Below, piece by piece: positions 34,781 to 43,795 of a stretch of 64,000 nucleotides of DNA (the first letter of the stretch is position 1; the number at the start of each line of letters is the position of its first letter). A program made the translations under genes and the position numbers. Source of the stretch: PNOJ01 sp016706845 (GTDB lineage Bacteria > Krumholzibacteriota > Krumholzibacteriia > LZORAL124-64-63). The stretch lies in contig JADJIV010000006.1 in assembly GCA_016706845.1 (NCBI GenBank), positions 62,001-126,000 on the forward strand, read 5' to 3'. Under the pieces are notes generated by a model that searched no databases, was not told the origin of the DNA, and saw only the letters and a program-made list of their open reading frames with translations.

Positions 34781-35998
34781 ATGACGACCGCGCGCGCCAC
34801 CTGTACCGTCGTCGTGAAACCGGGCCGCGAGGACGCGGAGCCCGGTCGGCATCCCTGGATCTTCAAGGGTTCGATCGCCCGCGTGATGGGCTACCACGCG
34901 CCGGGCGATCCTTGCGCGTTCGTGACCGAGGACGGCGCTGCGCTGGGCTGGGGCTACGTCAACACGCGGTCGCTGCTGGCGGGCCGGGTCGTGAGCCTCG
35001 ACGGACCGGTGACGCGCCGCCTGCTGCACGAACGGCTGGGCGAGGCCGTCGCTGCGCGCACGGCCCTGGGCCTCGGAGATGGCGGGCGGCTGGGCAGCCA
35101 CGGCGAGGAGCGGACCGACTGCTACCGCCTGGTGAACTCCGAGGGCGACAGCCTGCCCGGCCTGATCATCGACCGCTACGGGACGGGCCTGGTCCTGCAG
35201 TTCCTGACCGCGGGCGCCGAGCGCTGGCGGCAGGACGTGATCGCCGCGCTGACCGAACACCTCGCGCCGACCTTCATCTTCGAGCGCAGCGATTCGCGGA
35301 CCCGCACCGACGAAGGGCTCGAGGCGGCCCGGGGACTGCTGTCGGGCGCGCTGACCGATCCGGTGCTGGTGCGCGAGAACGGGCTGGTCTACGAAACCTC
35401 GCCCGAAGCCGGCCACAAGACCGGCCTGTACCTCGACCAGCGCGAGAACCGCGCGCTCGTCGGCACCCTGGCGCGCGACCGCCGCGTGCTGAACTGCTTC
35501 GCCTACACGGGCGGCTTCTCGATGGCGGCGGCCGCCGGCGGCGCCGAGAACGTGGTGTCGGTGGACGCCTCGAAGTCGGCCTGTGCGGCGGCGGAGCGCA
35601 ACCTGCGGCGCAACGGCTTCCCCGAGGCGGCCGGCCTGGTGCAGCGCGAGGACGTGTTCCGCTTCCTGCGTCCGGGCCGCGACCGCTACGACCTGGTGAT
35701 CCTCGACCCGCCGAAGTTCGCCCGCTCGCAGCGCGAGCTCGACGGGGCCGAGCGCGGCTACCGCGAGATCAACCGCCTGGGCATCGACAAGCTGGCGCCC
35801 GGCGGTCTGCTGCTCACGTTCTCCTGCAGCCAGGCGATGAGCCTGCTGCGGTTCCAGCAGGTGGCGCAGGAGGCGGTGCTGGCCGCCGGTCGCCGCGCGC
35901 GCGTGCTGCGCCGGTTGTCGGGCGGGCCGGACCATCCCTGGATGCTGGGGCATCGCGAGGGAGAATACCTCAAGGGGCTGCTGCTTCTTGTAAATTAA
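34781..35998 (+). CDS. rlmI: 23S rRNA (cytosine-5) methyltransferase, RlmI-like
   Basis: A 405-residue SAM-dependent enzyme with an N-terminal PUA domain (VVVKPGREDAEPGRHPWIF to about 80), a central EEHEE-like part (YRLVNSEGDSLPGLIIDRYG) and a Rossmann methyltransferase core (RVLNCFAYTGGFSMAAAAGG as SAM motif I, VILDPPKFARS as motif IV, TFSCSQ carrying the catalytic Cys). This order is that of RlmI, which makes m5C in 23S rRNA. The exact target base is inferred from the family. Confidence 0.9.
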   Translation: MTTARATCTVVVKPGREDAEPGRHPWIFKGSIARVMGYHAPGDPCAFVTEDGAALGWGYVNTRSLLAGRVVSLDGPVTRRLLHERLGEAVAARTALGLGDGGRLGSHGEERTDCYRLVNSEGDSLPGLIIDRYGTGLVLQFLTAGAERWRQDVIAALTEHLAPTFIFERSDSRTRTDEGLEAARGLLSGALTDPVLVRENGLVYETSPEAGHKTGLYLDQRENRALVGTLARDRRVLNCFAYTGGFSMAAAAGGAENVVSVDASKSACAAAERNLRRNGFPEAAGLVQREDVFRFLRPGRDRYDLVILDPPKFARSQRELDGAERGYREINRLGIDKLAPGGLLLTFSCSQAMSLLRFQQVAQEAVLAAGRRARVLRRLSGGPDHPWMLGHREGEYLKGLLLLVN

Positions 35999-36146
35999 GG
36001 CCCCCGGCTGCGGGATCACCCCTGCCAAAGCCCTCTGCTCCATCGTGGACAGGCGGTTCTTGGAGCCTTCGGGTGCGGATGTTACACTGCAGATCTGCGA
36101 TCGCATGTTCAGGGGCGTCCATCGGGGCGTCCGGAAGGGGTGTTGC

Positions 36147-36923
36147 ATGGCTGTCCGCGCCTATTTGAAGCCACGGTCGCCGGCCGAGGCGCTCGCGCTG
36201 ATCGAGGGAGATGAGCGTGCGGCGTTGGTCGGAGGGGGGGCCTACCTGAGGTTGGCTTCACGGGGGTACGAGACGGCCGTCGATCTCTGCGAGGCGGGGC
36301 TCGACTACCTGCGCGAAGAGACGGGGGAGTTGCGGATCGGGGCCATGGTCACCTACCGGCGCCTGGAGACCGACCCCGCGGCGCGCGACTACTGCGGGGG
36401 GCTGCTCGCGCGGTGCGTGGGGAACATCGTCGGGGTGCAGGTGCGCAACATCGTCACGGTGGGCGGGACAGTGGCTGGGCGCTACGCGTTCGCCAACCTG
36501 ACGACGGCGCTGCTGGCCCTGGGAGCCGACGTGGTTTTGGAGCGCGGCGGGCGCAAGCCGCTGGAACAGTTCCTGGCCGACAAGGCGCTGGTGCGCGACG
36601 TGCTGGTGGAAGTGGTGGTGCCGGTGGTGCCGCAGCGCGGCGCCTGGCAGGACCTGACGCGGGTGCGGACCGACTTCGCGGTGCTGAACGCGGCAGCGGT
36701 GCGGCGCGGCGACGCGGTGCGCATCGCCGTGGGCGCGCGGCCCGGCGCGGCGCGGCTCGCCCTGGCGGCCATGGCCGCGGCCGACGCCGGCGACGCACCC
36801 GGCGCGGGCGCCGCCGCGGCGGCGGAACTGGATTTCGGCGACGACCTGCGCGCATCGGCCGCCTACCGCCGGCGCGTTTGCGGCACGCTGGTCGCGCGCG
36901 CGGTCGAGGAGGTCCTGGCATGA
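36147..36923 (+). CDS. Molybdenum hydroxylase FAD-binding subunit
   Basis: A 258-residue CoxM/XdhB-type FAD subunit. It begins with RAYLKPRSPAEALALIEGDE; LVGGGAYLRL replaces the usual AGGT(D) loop, and IRNIVTVGG-type FAD contacts appear as QVRNIVTVGGTVAGR. The C-terminal CO-dehydrogenase flavoprotein domain is short, at about 100 residues. The subunit relays electrons from the iron-sulfur subunit. ATG 36147 follows GGAAGGGG; an earlier ATG at 36045 is less likely. Its stop overlaps the next start (ATGA), beginning a tight three-gene operon. Confidence 0.88.
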   Translation: MAVRAYLKPRSPAEALALIEGDERAALVGGGAYLRLASRGYETAVDLCEAGLDYLREETGELRIGAMVTYRRLETDPAARDYCGGLLARCVGNIVGVQVRNIVTVGGTVAGRYAFANLTTALLALGADVVLERGGRKPLEQFLADKALVRDVLVEVVVPVVPQRGAWQDLTRVRTDFAVLNAAAVRRGDAVRIAVGARPGAARLALAAMAAADAGDAPGAGAAAAAELDFGDDLRASAAYRRRVCGTLVARAVEEVLA

Positions 36924-37372
36924 ACATCTCCCTGGAACTGAACGGACGGCGCGCGGACTGGGACGTCGAACCCGGCGAGGCGCTGCTGGACGCCCTGCGC
37001 CGCCACGGCGTGCTGAGCGTCAAGCGGGGCTGCGACACCGCCTCCTGCGGCACCTGCACGGTGCTGCTGGACGGGATGCCGGTGCCGTCCTGCGCCGTGC
37101 CCGCGCCGCGCGCCGACGGCCGCGCGGTGACCACGGTCGAGGGTCTGCCCGGCGAGGCGGCGCGCCTGGGCGCCTGCCTGGCGGCCGAAGGCGCCGACCA
37201 GTGCGGCTTCTGCGCGCCCGGACTGGTGGTCGCGGTGGTGGCGATGAGCCGCGAGCTGACGGACCCGGACGAGGCCGCGATCAACCACTACCTGGCCGGC
37301 AACCTCTGCCGGTGCGGCGGCTACGTCAGCCAGACCCGCGCGATCCGCCGCTACCTGCAGGAGGCGCGATGA
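36920..37372 (+). CDS. Molybdenum hydroxylase [2Fe-2S] subunit
   Basis: A 150-residue two-cluster ferredoxin subunit of the xanthine dehydrogenase family. The plant-type cluster motif is RGCDTASCGTCTVLLDG with a fourth Cys in VPSC. The second cluster ligands are QCGFCAPG and NLCRCGGY. It passes electrons from the molybdenum centre to FAD. Both neighbouring genes overlap it by four bases (ATGA), which fixes its start and shows translational coupling. Confidence 0.95.
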   Translation: MNISLELNGRRADWDVEPGEALLDALRRHGVLSVKRGCDTASCGTCTVLLDGMPVPSCAVPAPRADGRAVTTVEGLPGEAARLGACLAAEGADQCGFCAPGLVVAVVAMSRELTDPDEAAINHYLAGNLCRCGGYVSQTRAIRRYLQEAR

Positions 37373-39699
37373 AGCGAGCCGGCGGCATGAGCGAAGTCGG
37401 CAGGTCCCTGCCCAAGATCGACGCCCTGGGCCTGGTGCGCGGCACGCCCGCCTACACCGACGACCTGGCGCCGCGCGAGGCGCTCTGCGTGGTGGCGGTG
37501 CGCAGCCCGCACGCCCACGCGCGCATCCTGTCGATCGATGCGGCCGCGGCGCTGGCGCTGCCCGGGGTGCTGGCCGTCTTCACCTGGAAGGACGTGCCGC
37601 GGGTCGCGGTGACGCGCGCCGGCCAGGGCCACCCCGAACCCTCGCCCCGCGACCGCTTCATCCTGGACGAGTACGTGCGCCACGTGGGCGACGAGGCCGC
37701 CATCGTCGCGGCCGAGACCGAGGAGCAGGCCCGCGAGGCGGCGCGCGCGGTGCGCGTGGAGTACGAGGTGCTCGCCCCGGTGCTCGACTTCGAGAACTCC
37801 CTGGACAACGCCGTGGTCCTGCACCCCGAACCCGAGATCCACGAGAACTTCCCGATCGGCTTCGAGCCGCGGCGCAACGTCGCCAGCGCCTACAGCATGC
37901 ACGTGGGGGACGTGGACGCGGTCGTCGCGGGGGCCGAGGTCGTGCTGCGGCGGCGCTACTACACGCAGGCCCAGCAGCACGTGGCGCTGGAGCCCCACTG
38001 CGCCTGCACCTGGCTGGATGTGCACGGGCGGCTGAACGTCATGAGCTCGACGCAGACGCCGTGGCACGTGCGGCGCATCATGGCTCGCGCGCTGGAGCGT
38101 GAGGTCAAGGAGATCCGCGTCGTGAAGCCGCGCATCGGCGGCGGCTTCGGCGGCAAGCAGATGCTCCACGGCGAACTGTACTGCGCGCTGGCGACGCTGC
38201 GCACGGGCCGGCCCGCGAAGATGGTCTACACGCGGCGCGAGGTCTTCGAGGCCACCAACACGCGCCACCCGATGCGCCTGGACGTGACCCTGGGCGCCGA
38301 CCGCGACGGCACGCTGCGCGCCATCGATCTGGAGGTGCTGTCCGACACCGGGGCCTACGGCGAACACGCCCTGACGGTGTTCATGGTGGCCGGCGCCAAG
38401 ACGCTGCCGCTCTACAACAAGGTCGAGGCGGTGCGCTTCGGCGGTCGCACGGTCTACACCAATCGCGTGCCCGGCGGCGCGTACCGCGGCTACGGAGCGA
38501 TCCAGGGCAACTTCGCCCTGGAGTCGGCGCTGGATGAACTGGCGGGCGAGCTGGGGCTCGACCCGATTGTCCTGAGAGAGAAGAACATGATCGCCGAGGG
38601 GGAGACCTCGCCCATCTTCGCCATCATGGGCGAGGGCACCGAGGGCGTGGAGATGATCGTCGAGAGCTGCAAGCTGCCCGAGTGCATCCGCCGCGGCAAG
38701 GAGCTGATCGGCTGGGACGCCAAGGGGCCGCGGCGCGAGGTGGCGCCCGGCGTGTTCCGCGGCCTGGGCATGGCCCTGGCGATGCAGGGCTCGGGCATCC
38801 CGACCATCGACATGGCGGCTGCGACGCTCAAGCTCAACGACTTCGGCTCGTTCAACCTGCTGATCGGGGCGACGGACCTCGGCACCGGCAGCGACACGAT
38901 CCTGGCGCAGATCGCGGCCGAGACCCTCGGCGTGCCCACCGGCGACATCATCGTCTACGCCTCGGACACCGACCGCACGCCCTTCGACACGGGCGCCTAC
39001 GCCTCGAGCACGACCTACGTCTCGGGCCACGCCGTGCAGACCGCGGCGCTGAAGATGCGGCAGGAGATCCTGGTCGAGGGGGCGCGGTCGCTGGGGTGCG
39101 AGCCGGCGCTGGCGACGTTCGACGGGCGCGAGGTGTGCGGGCCGGACGGCGCGATCACGTTGCGGGATCTGTCGGCGAAGCTGCTCTACAGCGAGCACCA
39201 GAAGCAGCTGATGACCACCGGCAGCCACCTCTGCGAGAAGTCGCCGCCGCCTTACATGGCCGCCTTCGCCGAGGTCGAGGTGGATGCGGCCACCGGCGAG
39301 GTCACGCTCGTGGATTACGTGGCGGTGGTGGACTGCGGCCAGGCCATCAACCCCAACCTGGCGCTGGTGCAGGTCGAGGGCGGGCTGGCGCAGGGCATCG
39401 GCATGGCGCTCTGGGAGGAGGTCGTGTACGGACCGCAGGGGCACCTGCGGACGCGCGACCTGATGAGCTACAAGATCCCCGGACGCGAGGACATCCCTTC
39501 GATCCGCGCGGAGCTGGTGGAGAGCCACGAACCGAGCGGGCCCTACGGGGCCAAGAGCGTCGGGGAGATCGGGATCGACACGCCGCCAGCGGCGATCGCC
39601 AACGCGGTGGCGGCGGCGGTGGGGGCGCGGGTGCGGGATCTGCCGGTCACGCCGGAGAAGGTCCTGAAGGTCTTGTCCCCGGCAGGAAAGCCTCGATGA
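37369..39699 (+). CDS. Molybdenum hydroxylase large (molybdopterin-binding) subunit
   Basis: A 776-residue catalytic subunit of the xanthine dehydrogenase/CoxL/hydroxybenzoyl-CoA reductase family. Cofactor motifs are KPRIGGGFGGKQ, GGAYRGYGAIQGNFALES, ATDLGTGSDTILAQIAAETLG and the catalytic Glu region GPYGAKSVGEIGIDTPPAA. Together with the two preceding genes it forms a complete hydroxylase that oxidises an N-heterocycle, aldehyde or CoA thioester. The AYRxFxxQ/CSFR-type loop of CO dehydrogenase is absent, so CO oxidation is unlikely; the substrate is not known. Its last 53 bp overlap the convergent Fic gene. Confidence 0.92.
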   Translation: MKRAGGMSEVGRSLPKIDALGLVRGTPAYTDDLAPREALCVVAVRSPHAHARILSIDAAAALALPGVLAVFTWKDVPRVAVTRAGQGHPEPSPRDRFILDEYVRHVGDEAAIVAAETEEQAREAARAVRVEYEVLAPVLDFENSLDNAVVLHPEPEIHENFPIGFEPRRNVASAYSMHVGDVDAVVAGAEVVLRRRYYTQAQQHVALEPHCACTWLDVHGRLNVMSSTQTPWHVRRIMARALEREVKEIRVVKPRIGGGFGGKQMLHGELYCALATLRTGRPAKMVYTRREVFEATNTRHPMRLDVTLGADRDGTLRAIDLEVLSDTGAYGEHALTVFMVAGAKTLPLYNKVEAVRFGGRTVYTNRVPGGAYRGYGAIQGNFALESALDELAGELGLDPIVLREKNMIAEGETSPIFAIMGEGTEGVEMIVESCKLPECIRRGKELIGWDAKGPRREVAPGVFRGLGMALAMQGSGIPTIDMAAATLKLNDFGSFNLLIGATDLGTGSDTILAQIAAETLGVPTGDIIVYASDTDRTPFDTGAYASSTTYVSGHAVQTAALKMRQEILVEGARSLGCEPALATFDGREVCGPDGAITLRDLSAKLLYSEHQKQLMTTGSHLCEKSPPPYMAAFAEVEVDAATGEVTLVDYVAVVDCGQAINPNLALVQVEGGLAQGIGMALWEEVVYGPQGHLRTRDLMSYKIPGREDIPSIRAELVESHEPSGPYGAKSVGEIGIDTPPAAIANAVAAAVGARVRDLPVTPEKVLKVLSPAGKPR

Positions 39700-40819
39700 G
39701 GTCCGTGCGGGCATAGAGTCCGTGCGCGTCCTCGTCGATCAGGCCGAGAGTCTTGAGTTCGTTGATGTCCCGCGAGATCGTCTTCGCTGTCCTGTCCGCA
39801 TACGCTTCGGCGATCTTGGGTGAGATCGTGCGGATTTCCGCTCGTCGGATCCGGCCATGGTCGGACATCGCCAACACGAGGTTGCGTTGGCGTGTCGCCG
39901 CAGACCCGTTACGCCCGCTGAAAGATTCGTGGACGAAGTTGATCCAGTGAACCCGGAGTTGTTGACTGCGGACGGTCGCGATCTGCTCACGGAGCTGATC
40001 GACGAAACCGCGCAAGGCGTATTGGTAGAATCCGAGAGGATCCCTTTCCCGGCTCGCCCTTTCGAGTTGCCGGTAATATTCCGATCTGGTGGCGTTGTAG
40101 TGATTGCTCAACAGATGGGCTGCGACGTCAGGTACGCCGGCGGCGATCAGGATCCGTAACTCGACCAGTCTCGCCCCGCGTCCGTTCCCGTCGCCGAAGG
40201 GATGGATCCAGGCGAGGTACAAGTGGGCGATCAGGGCTTTGATGATCCCGTCCGCGATTTGCCCCAATCCGTGCGACGTCAGTGACTCGGCTTCGATCCA
40301 GGCGCAGAGTCTTTCCAACAGGAATTGGCAGTCTTCGGCCGGGGCGCCCTTGTATCTGGCGACACCGACATCGTAGGTCCTGATCCTGCCTGGAACGATG
40401 TGCGGCTCCAGATCGAGATCAGCCAGCACTTCGGCATTGTCGTGCTCCAACAATTCGACCGAGAGGTTCTCGACGGTACCTTCGAACATCCGCTGAACGA
40501 TGCCGTTGCACGCCCGCACGATGTTGTCGACTTCCCGGCCCAGATACGCTCGGGAAGGGGGGAGTTCGCGATGTCCCTGGATCCTGCGCAGCACTTCTGC
40601 CTCGGTCAGGGTGTTGCCTTCGATCGCGGTGGTCGCGTGCGCGCCTTTGGCGAGGAACAATTCCTTCATCTGCTGCGCCACGACCGGCATGAGGGGGACT
40701 CCCGCCAGATGCTCGCATTTCGAGGCCGCCTCGCCCAGCAGCGACCAGAATGACGGAGGAGCGCTCCGCAGGTCGGCCTGAAACGTGAGCCAGGGATGTG
40801 TCTGCTCGAATGTCCTCAT
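39647..40819 (-). CDS. Fic family protein with C-terminal winged helix
   Basis: A 390-residue Fic protein, an AMP- or phosphate-transferring enzyme. The catalytic loop HPFGDGNGR is intact at 206-214. An N-terminal inhibitory motif of the (S/T)xxxE(G/N) type is present at about 63-68 (TTAIEG), so self-inhibition is expected. A helical linker leads to a C-terminal winged helix (IRRAEIRTISPKIAEAYADR, TISRDINELKTLGLI). Base composition is lower in GC than neighbouring genes and the promoter is very AT-rich, suggesting transfer. No antitoxin gene is adjacent, consistent with a self-regulated Fic. Confidence 0.92.
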   Translation of the reverse strand: MRTFEQTHPWLTFQADLRSAPPSFWSLLGEAASKCEHLAGVPLMPVVAQQMKELFLAKGAHATTAIEGNTLTEAEVLRRIQGHRELPPSRAYLGREVDNIVRACNGIVQRMFEGTVENLSVELLEHDNAEVLADLDLEPHIVPGRIRTYDVGVARYKGAPAEDCQFLLERLCAWIEAESLTSHGLGQIADGIIKALIAHLYLAWIHPFGDGNGRGARLVELRILIAAGVPDVAAHLLSNHYNATRSEYYRQLERASRERDPLGFYQYALRGFVDQLREQIATVRSQQLRVHWINFVHESFSGRNGSAATRQRNLVLAMSDHGRIRRAEIRTISPKIAEAYADRTAKTISRDINELKTLGLIDEDAHGLYARTDLIEAFLPGTRPSGPSPA

Positions 40820-40926
40820 GTTTGTCCCATCTTATGCATTTGTAATCTATTTATTTTTATAAGATTATAAATTATAAACGTTATAATGTCCATAAATATG
40901 TCCGGCGTGGTGTCCCTGTCTGCAGC
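40820..40926. promoter_or_regulatory. AT-rich promoter region of the Fic gene with a 17-bp palindrome
   Basis: This interval is mostly A and T in a GC-rich region. ATTATAA (40871-40877) and TTATAAT (40881-40887) form a perfect inverted repeat with a three-base centre, 52 to 68 bases upstream of the Fic start. The TTATAAT arm also resembles a -10 element. Control by the Fic protein's own winged helix is possible. Confidence 0.6.
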
Positions 40927-41721
40927 CTACTGCGGACCGGAGGCGTCGCGCGGCCTGCCTTGATCCTGTAACTCCCGCAGGTATGCGTACTTCAGGAACG
41001 TGTACACCCCCGCCATCACGGCGATGCACAGGCCGCGAAAGCCGTCCAGGTAGGCCCGCTGCAGCACGAGGCGCCGCAGCAGCGCGAACTTGGGGCGCAC
41101 CAGCAGGTCGGTCCAGCGGGTGCGGCGGCCGTCCTCGTGCATGGCGGCGGCGGCGGCGCGGGCTGAGGCGACGTTCTTGCGCAGGTGCTCGGCGAGGTCG
41201 GCGTAGGTGTAGTGGAGCAGGTCGCCGTCGAGGCGGGCGCGGACGCGGCCGCGGAACTCGACGTACGGGTGGGGCTCGCGGCCGGACCAGACGGCGCAGC
41301 CCTTGCGGTACAGGAACGTGCGCCACTCGGGGTACCAGCCGGAGTGGTTGATGAGGCGGCCGGCGTAGACGCCGTGGCGGTTCAGCTCGAAGGCGTCCGC
41401 GGCGGGATCGCCGCCGCGGAAGGCGGCCTCGATCGAGGCGCGCAGCGCGGGGGTGACGACTTCGTCGGCGTCCAGGCAGAGGATCCAGGGTTGGGCGGCC
41501 TGCTCGACGCCGAAGTTCTTCTGGTCGCGGTAGCCGGTCCAGGCGCGGGTCAGCACGCGGGCGCCGCGCTCGCGCGCGACCTCGACGGTGCGGTCGACGG
41601 AGCCGGAGTCGACGACCAGCCGCTCGGCGCAGAACTCGGCGGCGTCGAGGCAACGCCCGAGGTTGCGCTCCTCGTCGCAGGCGACCACCACCAGCGAGAT
41701 CGGCAGCCTGGCGAGCGTCAA
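40927..41721 (-). CDS. Family 2 glycosyltransferase, WaaE/KdtX-like
   Basis: A 264-residue inverting glycosyltransferase with a GT-A fold: ISLVVVACDEERNLGRCLDA at the start, VVDSGSVDRTVEVARERGA, then the metal-binding CLDADEVV and SGWYPEWRTFLYRKG. The pattern resembles WaaE/KdtX lipopolysaccharide-core glucosyltransferases. A C-terminal hydrophobic helix (GLCIAVMAGVYTFLKYA) may attach it to the inner membrane. The TTG start at 41721 overlaps the stop of the DUF1232 gene and follows GGGAGG, so a longer frame is not needed. Confidence 0.88.
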   Translation of the reverse strand: MTLARLPISLVVVACDEERNLGRCLDAAEFCAERLVVDSGSVDRTVEVARERGARVLTRAWTGYRDQKNFGVEQAAQPWILCLDADEVVTPALRASIEAAFRGGDPAADAFELNRHGVYAGRLINHSGWYPEWRTFLYRKGCAVWSGREPHPYVEFRGRVRARLDGDLLHYTYADLAEHLRKNVASARAAAAAMHEDGRRTRWTDLLVRPKFALLRRLVLQRAYLDGFRGLCIAVMAGVYTFLKYAYLRELQDQGRPRDASGPQ

Positions 41722-42026
41722 GACGGGCCTCCCGAGCCGGCGCCGTCCGAGCGCGGGGCGCCGAACCAGCGGCTCAGCGTGCGCGCGGTGCGCTCCCTGA
41801 CGCCCGGCGGGAGGCGGCGGGACACGTACAGGACCGCCGCCGCGATCACGCCGACGTCGTCGAGCAGGCCGACCAGGGGCGTCGGGTCGGCCACCGCATC
41901 CAGCGGAAACAGCAGGTAGGCGAGCGCGCCGAAGATCGCCAGCTTCGCCCAGGCGGGCGTGGCCGGGTCCCGGGCGGCGTGGTACAGCCACAGCAACCGT
42001 TCGACGACGCTGCGGACGGGCTTCAT
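41718..42026 (-). CDS. DUF1232 (YkvA-like) small membrane protein
   Basis: A 102-residue protein. The DUF1232 core is clear: DPATPAWAKLAIFGALAYLLFPLDAVADPTP and LLDDVGVIAAAVLYV, where the membrane-embedded FPLDAVAD and LDD acidic residues are typical. The function of the family is not known. Start and stop each overlap the neighbouring gene by a few bases, forming a coupled chain with the lysine-rich and glycosyltransferase genes. Confidence 0.85.
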   Translation of the reverse strand: MKPVRSVVERLLWLYHAARDPATPAWAKLAIFGALAYLLFPLDAVADPTPLVGLLDDVGVIAAAVLYVSRRLPPGVRERTARTLSRWFGAPRSDGAGSGGPS

Positions 42027-42139
42027 TCCGGCTTCTTCGACTGTTTCTCCTTCTTCAGCGCCTTCTTTTCCTTCGCGGTATGCTGCGGCTTCTTGCGGGT
42101 CTCGCGGTTGCCCTTGTCCTTGCTGCCCTTTTCCGCCAT
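42023..42139 (-). CDS. Small lysine-rich protein
   Basis: A 38-residue highly basic peptide (AEKGSKDKGNRETRKKPQHT, then KEKKALKKEKQSKKPE), with no hydrophobic residues to speak of. A strong GGAGGT lies before its ATG, and its stop overlaps the ATG of the DUF1232 gene, so it looks genuinely translated. It might bind nucleic acid or serve only to couple translation of the next gene. It is not recognised as a known family. Confidence 0.6.
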   Translation of the reverse strand: MAEKGSKDKGNRETRKKPQHTAKEKKALKKEKQSKKPE

Positions 42140-42328
42140 GACGGTACCTCCGTGCTTGCCATGAAGTTGCGCCGGGCCGGGTCGTCTGCCGGATCTGTCC
42201 GGAGGCGGCTCCCGGGGCCGGGCTTCGCCCCGACAGATTAGCAGATCCGGCGCACGACACAACTGCGCGATCCGGCTTTTGGGGGGTGTGCTAGGATCAC
42301 CGCGGAGGCTCTTACGGGGGAGGGGGGC

Positions 42329-43795
42329 GTGATGACTGTGCGTTGTTTGATGACGCTGTGCGCGCTCGGGCTCGCGGGCGGTCCGGCCGCGGCCGACTGG
42401 GTGTCCATGGAGATCAGCGAGAACCAGACCGACGCCGATCATCCGGCGCTGGCGGTTTCGCCGGACGGCGCGGCGGTGATCGCCTGGGAGGAGGCGGGGG
42501 TCGGCGTCTGGACGCGGTTCGTCGAAGCCTGCGTCGGCGATGCGGTCGTCGATCCTGCAGCGGAATTCCAGGGACCCGGCCACCGGCCCGTCGTCGCCTG
42601 GACCTGGCGCGGTTTTTTGATCGTTTGGGCCGACGGGCAGGACCTCCGGTATCGGTACGGCGGCGAGTCCGGTTGGGGTGATCCCCCGGACGAGATCCCC
42701 GTGGGCCTGGATCTCGCAGAGGCGCAGCTCGATCTGCAGGGCTGCGCCGAACCGGGCTGGAGCGTCGGTTGGCTGGGACTCACGGTGCCCGACGGCTTTG
42801 GGGTGGACCACTGGTTCGTGCGCCTGCACAAGGGCAGCTTCGATGCGCCGGAACTGCTGGCCGGGGGCCTGACCGAATGGGCATGCGTCCAGGTCGCGCA
42901 GGTCCCGCACGCGCTGCAGCCCGTGCCGCGCGTCTACTACTTCCCCGAGTTCGCGCGCCTCGCCTGCCGCACCGGTCTCTTCGAAGGGGGCTGGGAAGCC
43001 GCGGCGATGCTGCCGGGGGAATACTACGGCGCTGCGTGCGACGCGCGGGGCCACGCCGACGGCCGCCAGGCGGTGCTCTCGCTGGGACCGCAACCGACCT
43101 GCCCCTGCAACACGATCCACTACAGCGAACAGGACGATGGCGGCAACTGGTCGGCGCCGGTCACGCTGATGACCGTGCACGACACCTACGACTGGCCGCA
43201 GTCGCCGCAGGTCGCGTGGGGTGCGGGCGACGAGGTCCACGCTTTCTGGGTCCAGTTCACCCACAACGACGGGCTCGAGCCCGGCCGCACCCACCTCGAG
43301 TACCGGCAGCGCGTCGGCGGCGTGTGGCAGAACTGCAGCGCGGTTCTTGAGGACCAGGAGCGGCGCAGCCTGGGCGGACACGTCGCGATGGAATTGACGG
43401 CGCAGGGCGAACCGCTGTTCGCCTGGACGCGCCAGGACACGCTGGAGTCCGGGCCGCAGCCGCGGCGCGTCTGGCTCGCGCGGCCGCTGACGGCGGTGGG
43501 TGCGCCGGCGTCCGACATCGGCGGGCTGTTACTGGCGGCCTGGCCCAACCCCGGGCGCTCGCGGATCGCGCTCGCGGGTTCGGCGCCGCAGGGGGCAGCA
43601 GTCACGCTCGCGGTGTACGACCTCGCAGGGCGGCGGGTGGCGACGCCTGCAATGTCGACCGCAGCGCCCGGACGCTTCGCCGCGACCTGGGACGGGCGCG
43701 ATGCCGCCGGGCGGGAGGCGCCGGCGGGAGTGTACCTGATGAGGTTGTCGGCGGCGGGCGGAACGGTCACGCGGCGGGTGGTGCTGGCGCGATGA
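42329..43795 (+). CDS. Exported beta-propeller-like protein with FlgD-like C-terminal tail
   Basis: A protein of about 488 residues with a signal peptide (RCLMTLCALGLAGGPAAA) and repeated beta-strand modules of the sialidase-like propeller type (ALAVSPDGAAVIAWEEAGVG, RPVVAWTWRGFLIVWADGQD, VAWGAGDEVHAFWVQF, GEPLFAWTRQDT). The C-terminus (LLLAAWPNPGRSRIALAGSA to VTRRVVLAR) is a divergent FlgD-like domain in which PFNP is replaced by GRSR. GTG 42329 and ATG 42332 are both usable behind a G-rich Shine-Dalgarno. No active-site residues are assigned. The stop overlaps the methyltransferase start. Confidence 0.82.
   Translation: MMTVRCLMTLCALGLAGGPAAADWVSMEISENQTDADHPALAVSPDGAAVIAWEEAGVGVWTRFVEACVGDAVVDPAAEFQGPGHRPVVAWTWRGFLIVWADGQDLRYRYGGESGWGDPPDEIPVGLDLAEAQLDLQGCAEPGWSVGWLGLTVPDGFGVDHWFVRLHKGSFDAPELLAGGLTEWACVQVAQVPHALQPVPRVYYFPEFARLACRTGLFEGGWEAAAMLPGEYYGAACDARGHADGRQAVLSLGPQPTCPCNTIHYSEQDDGGNWSAPVTLMTVHDTYDWPQSPQVAWGAGDEVHAFWVQFTHNDGLEPGRTHLEYRQRVGGVWQNCSAVLEDQERRSLGGHVAMELTAQGEPLFAWTRQDTLESGPQPRRVWLARPLTAVGAPASDIGGLLLAAWPNPGRSRIALAGSAPQGAAVTLAVYDLAGRRVATPAMSTAAPGRFAATWDGRDAAGREAPAGVYLMRLSAAGGTVTRRVVLAR

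Noticed and set aside
36147..39699. Carbon monoxide dehydrogenase (cox) operon
   Set aside because: The gene order is similar, but the large subunit lacks the AYxCSFR loop that defines aerobic CO dehydrogenase.
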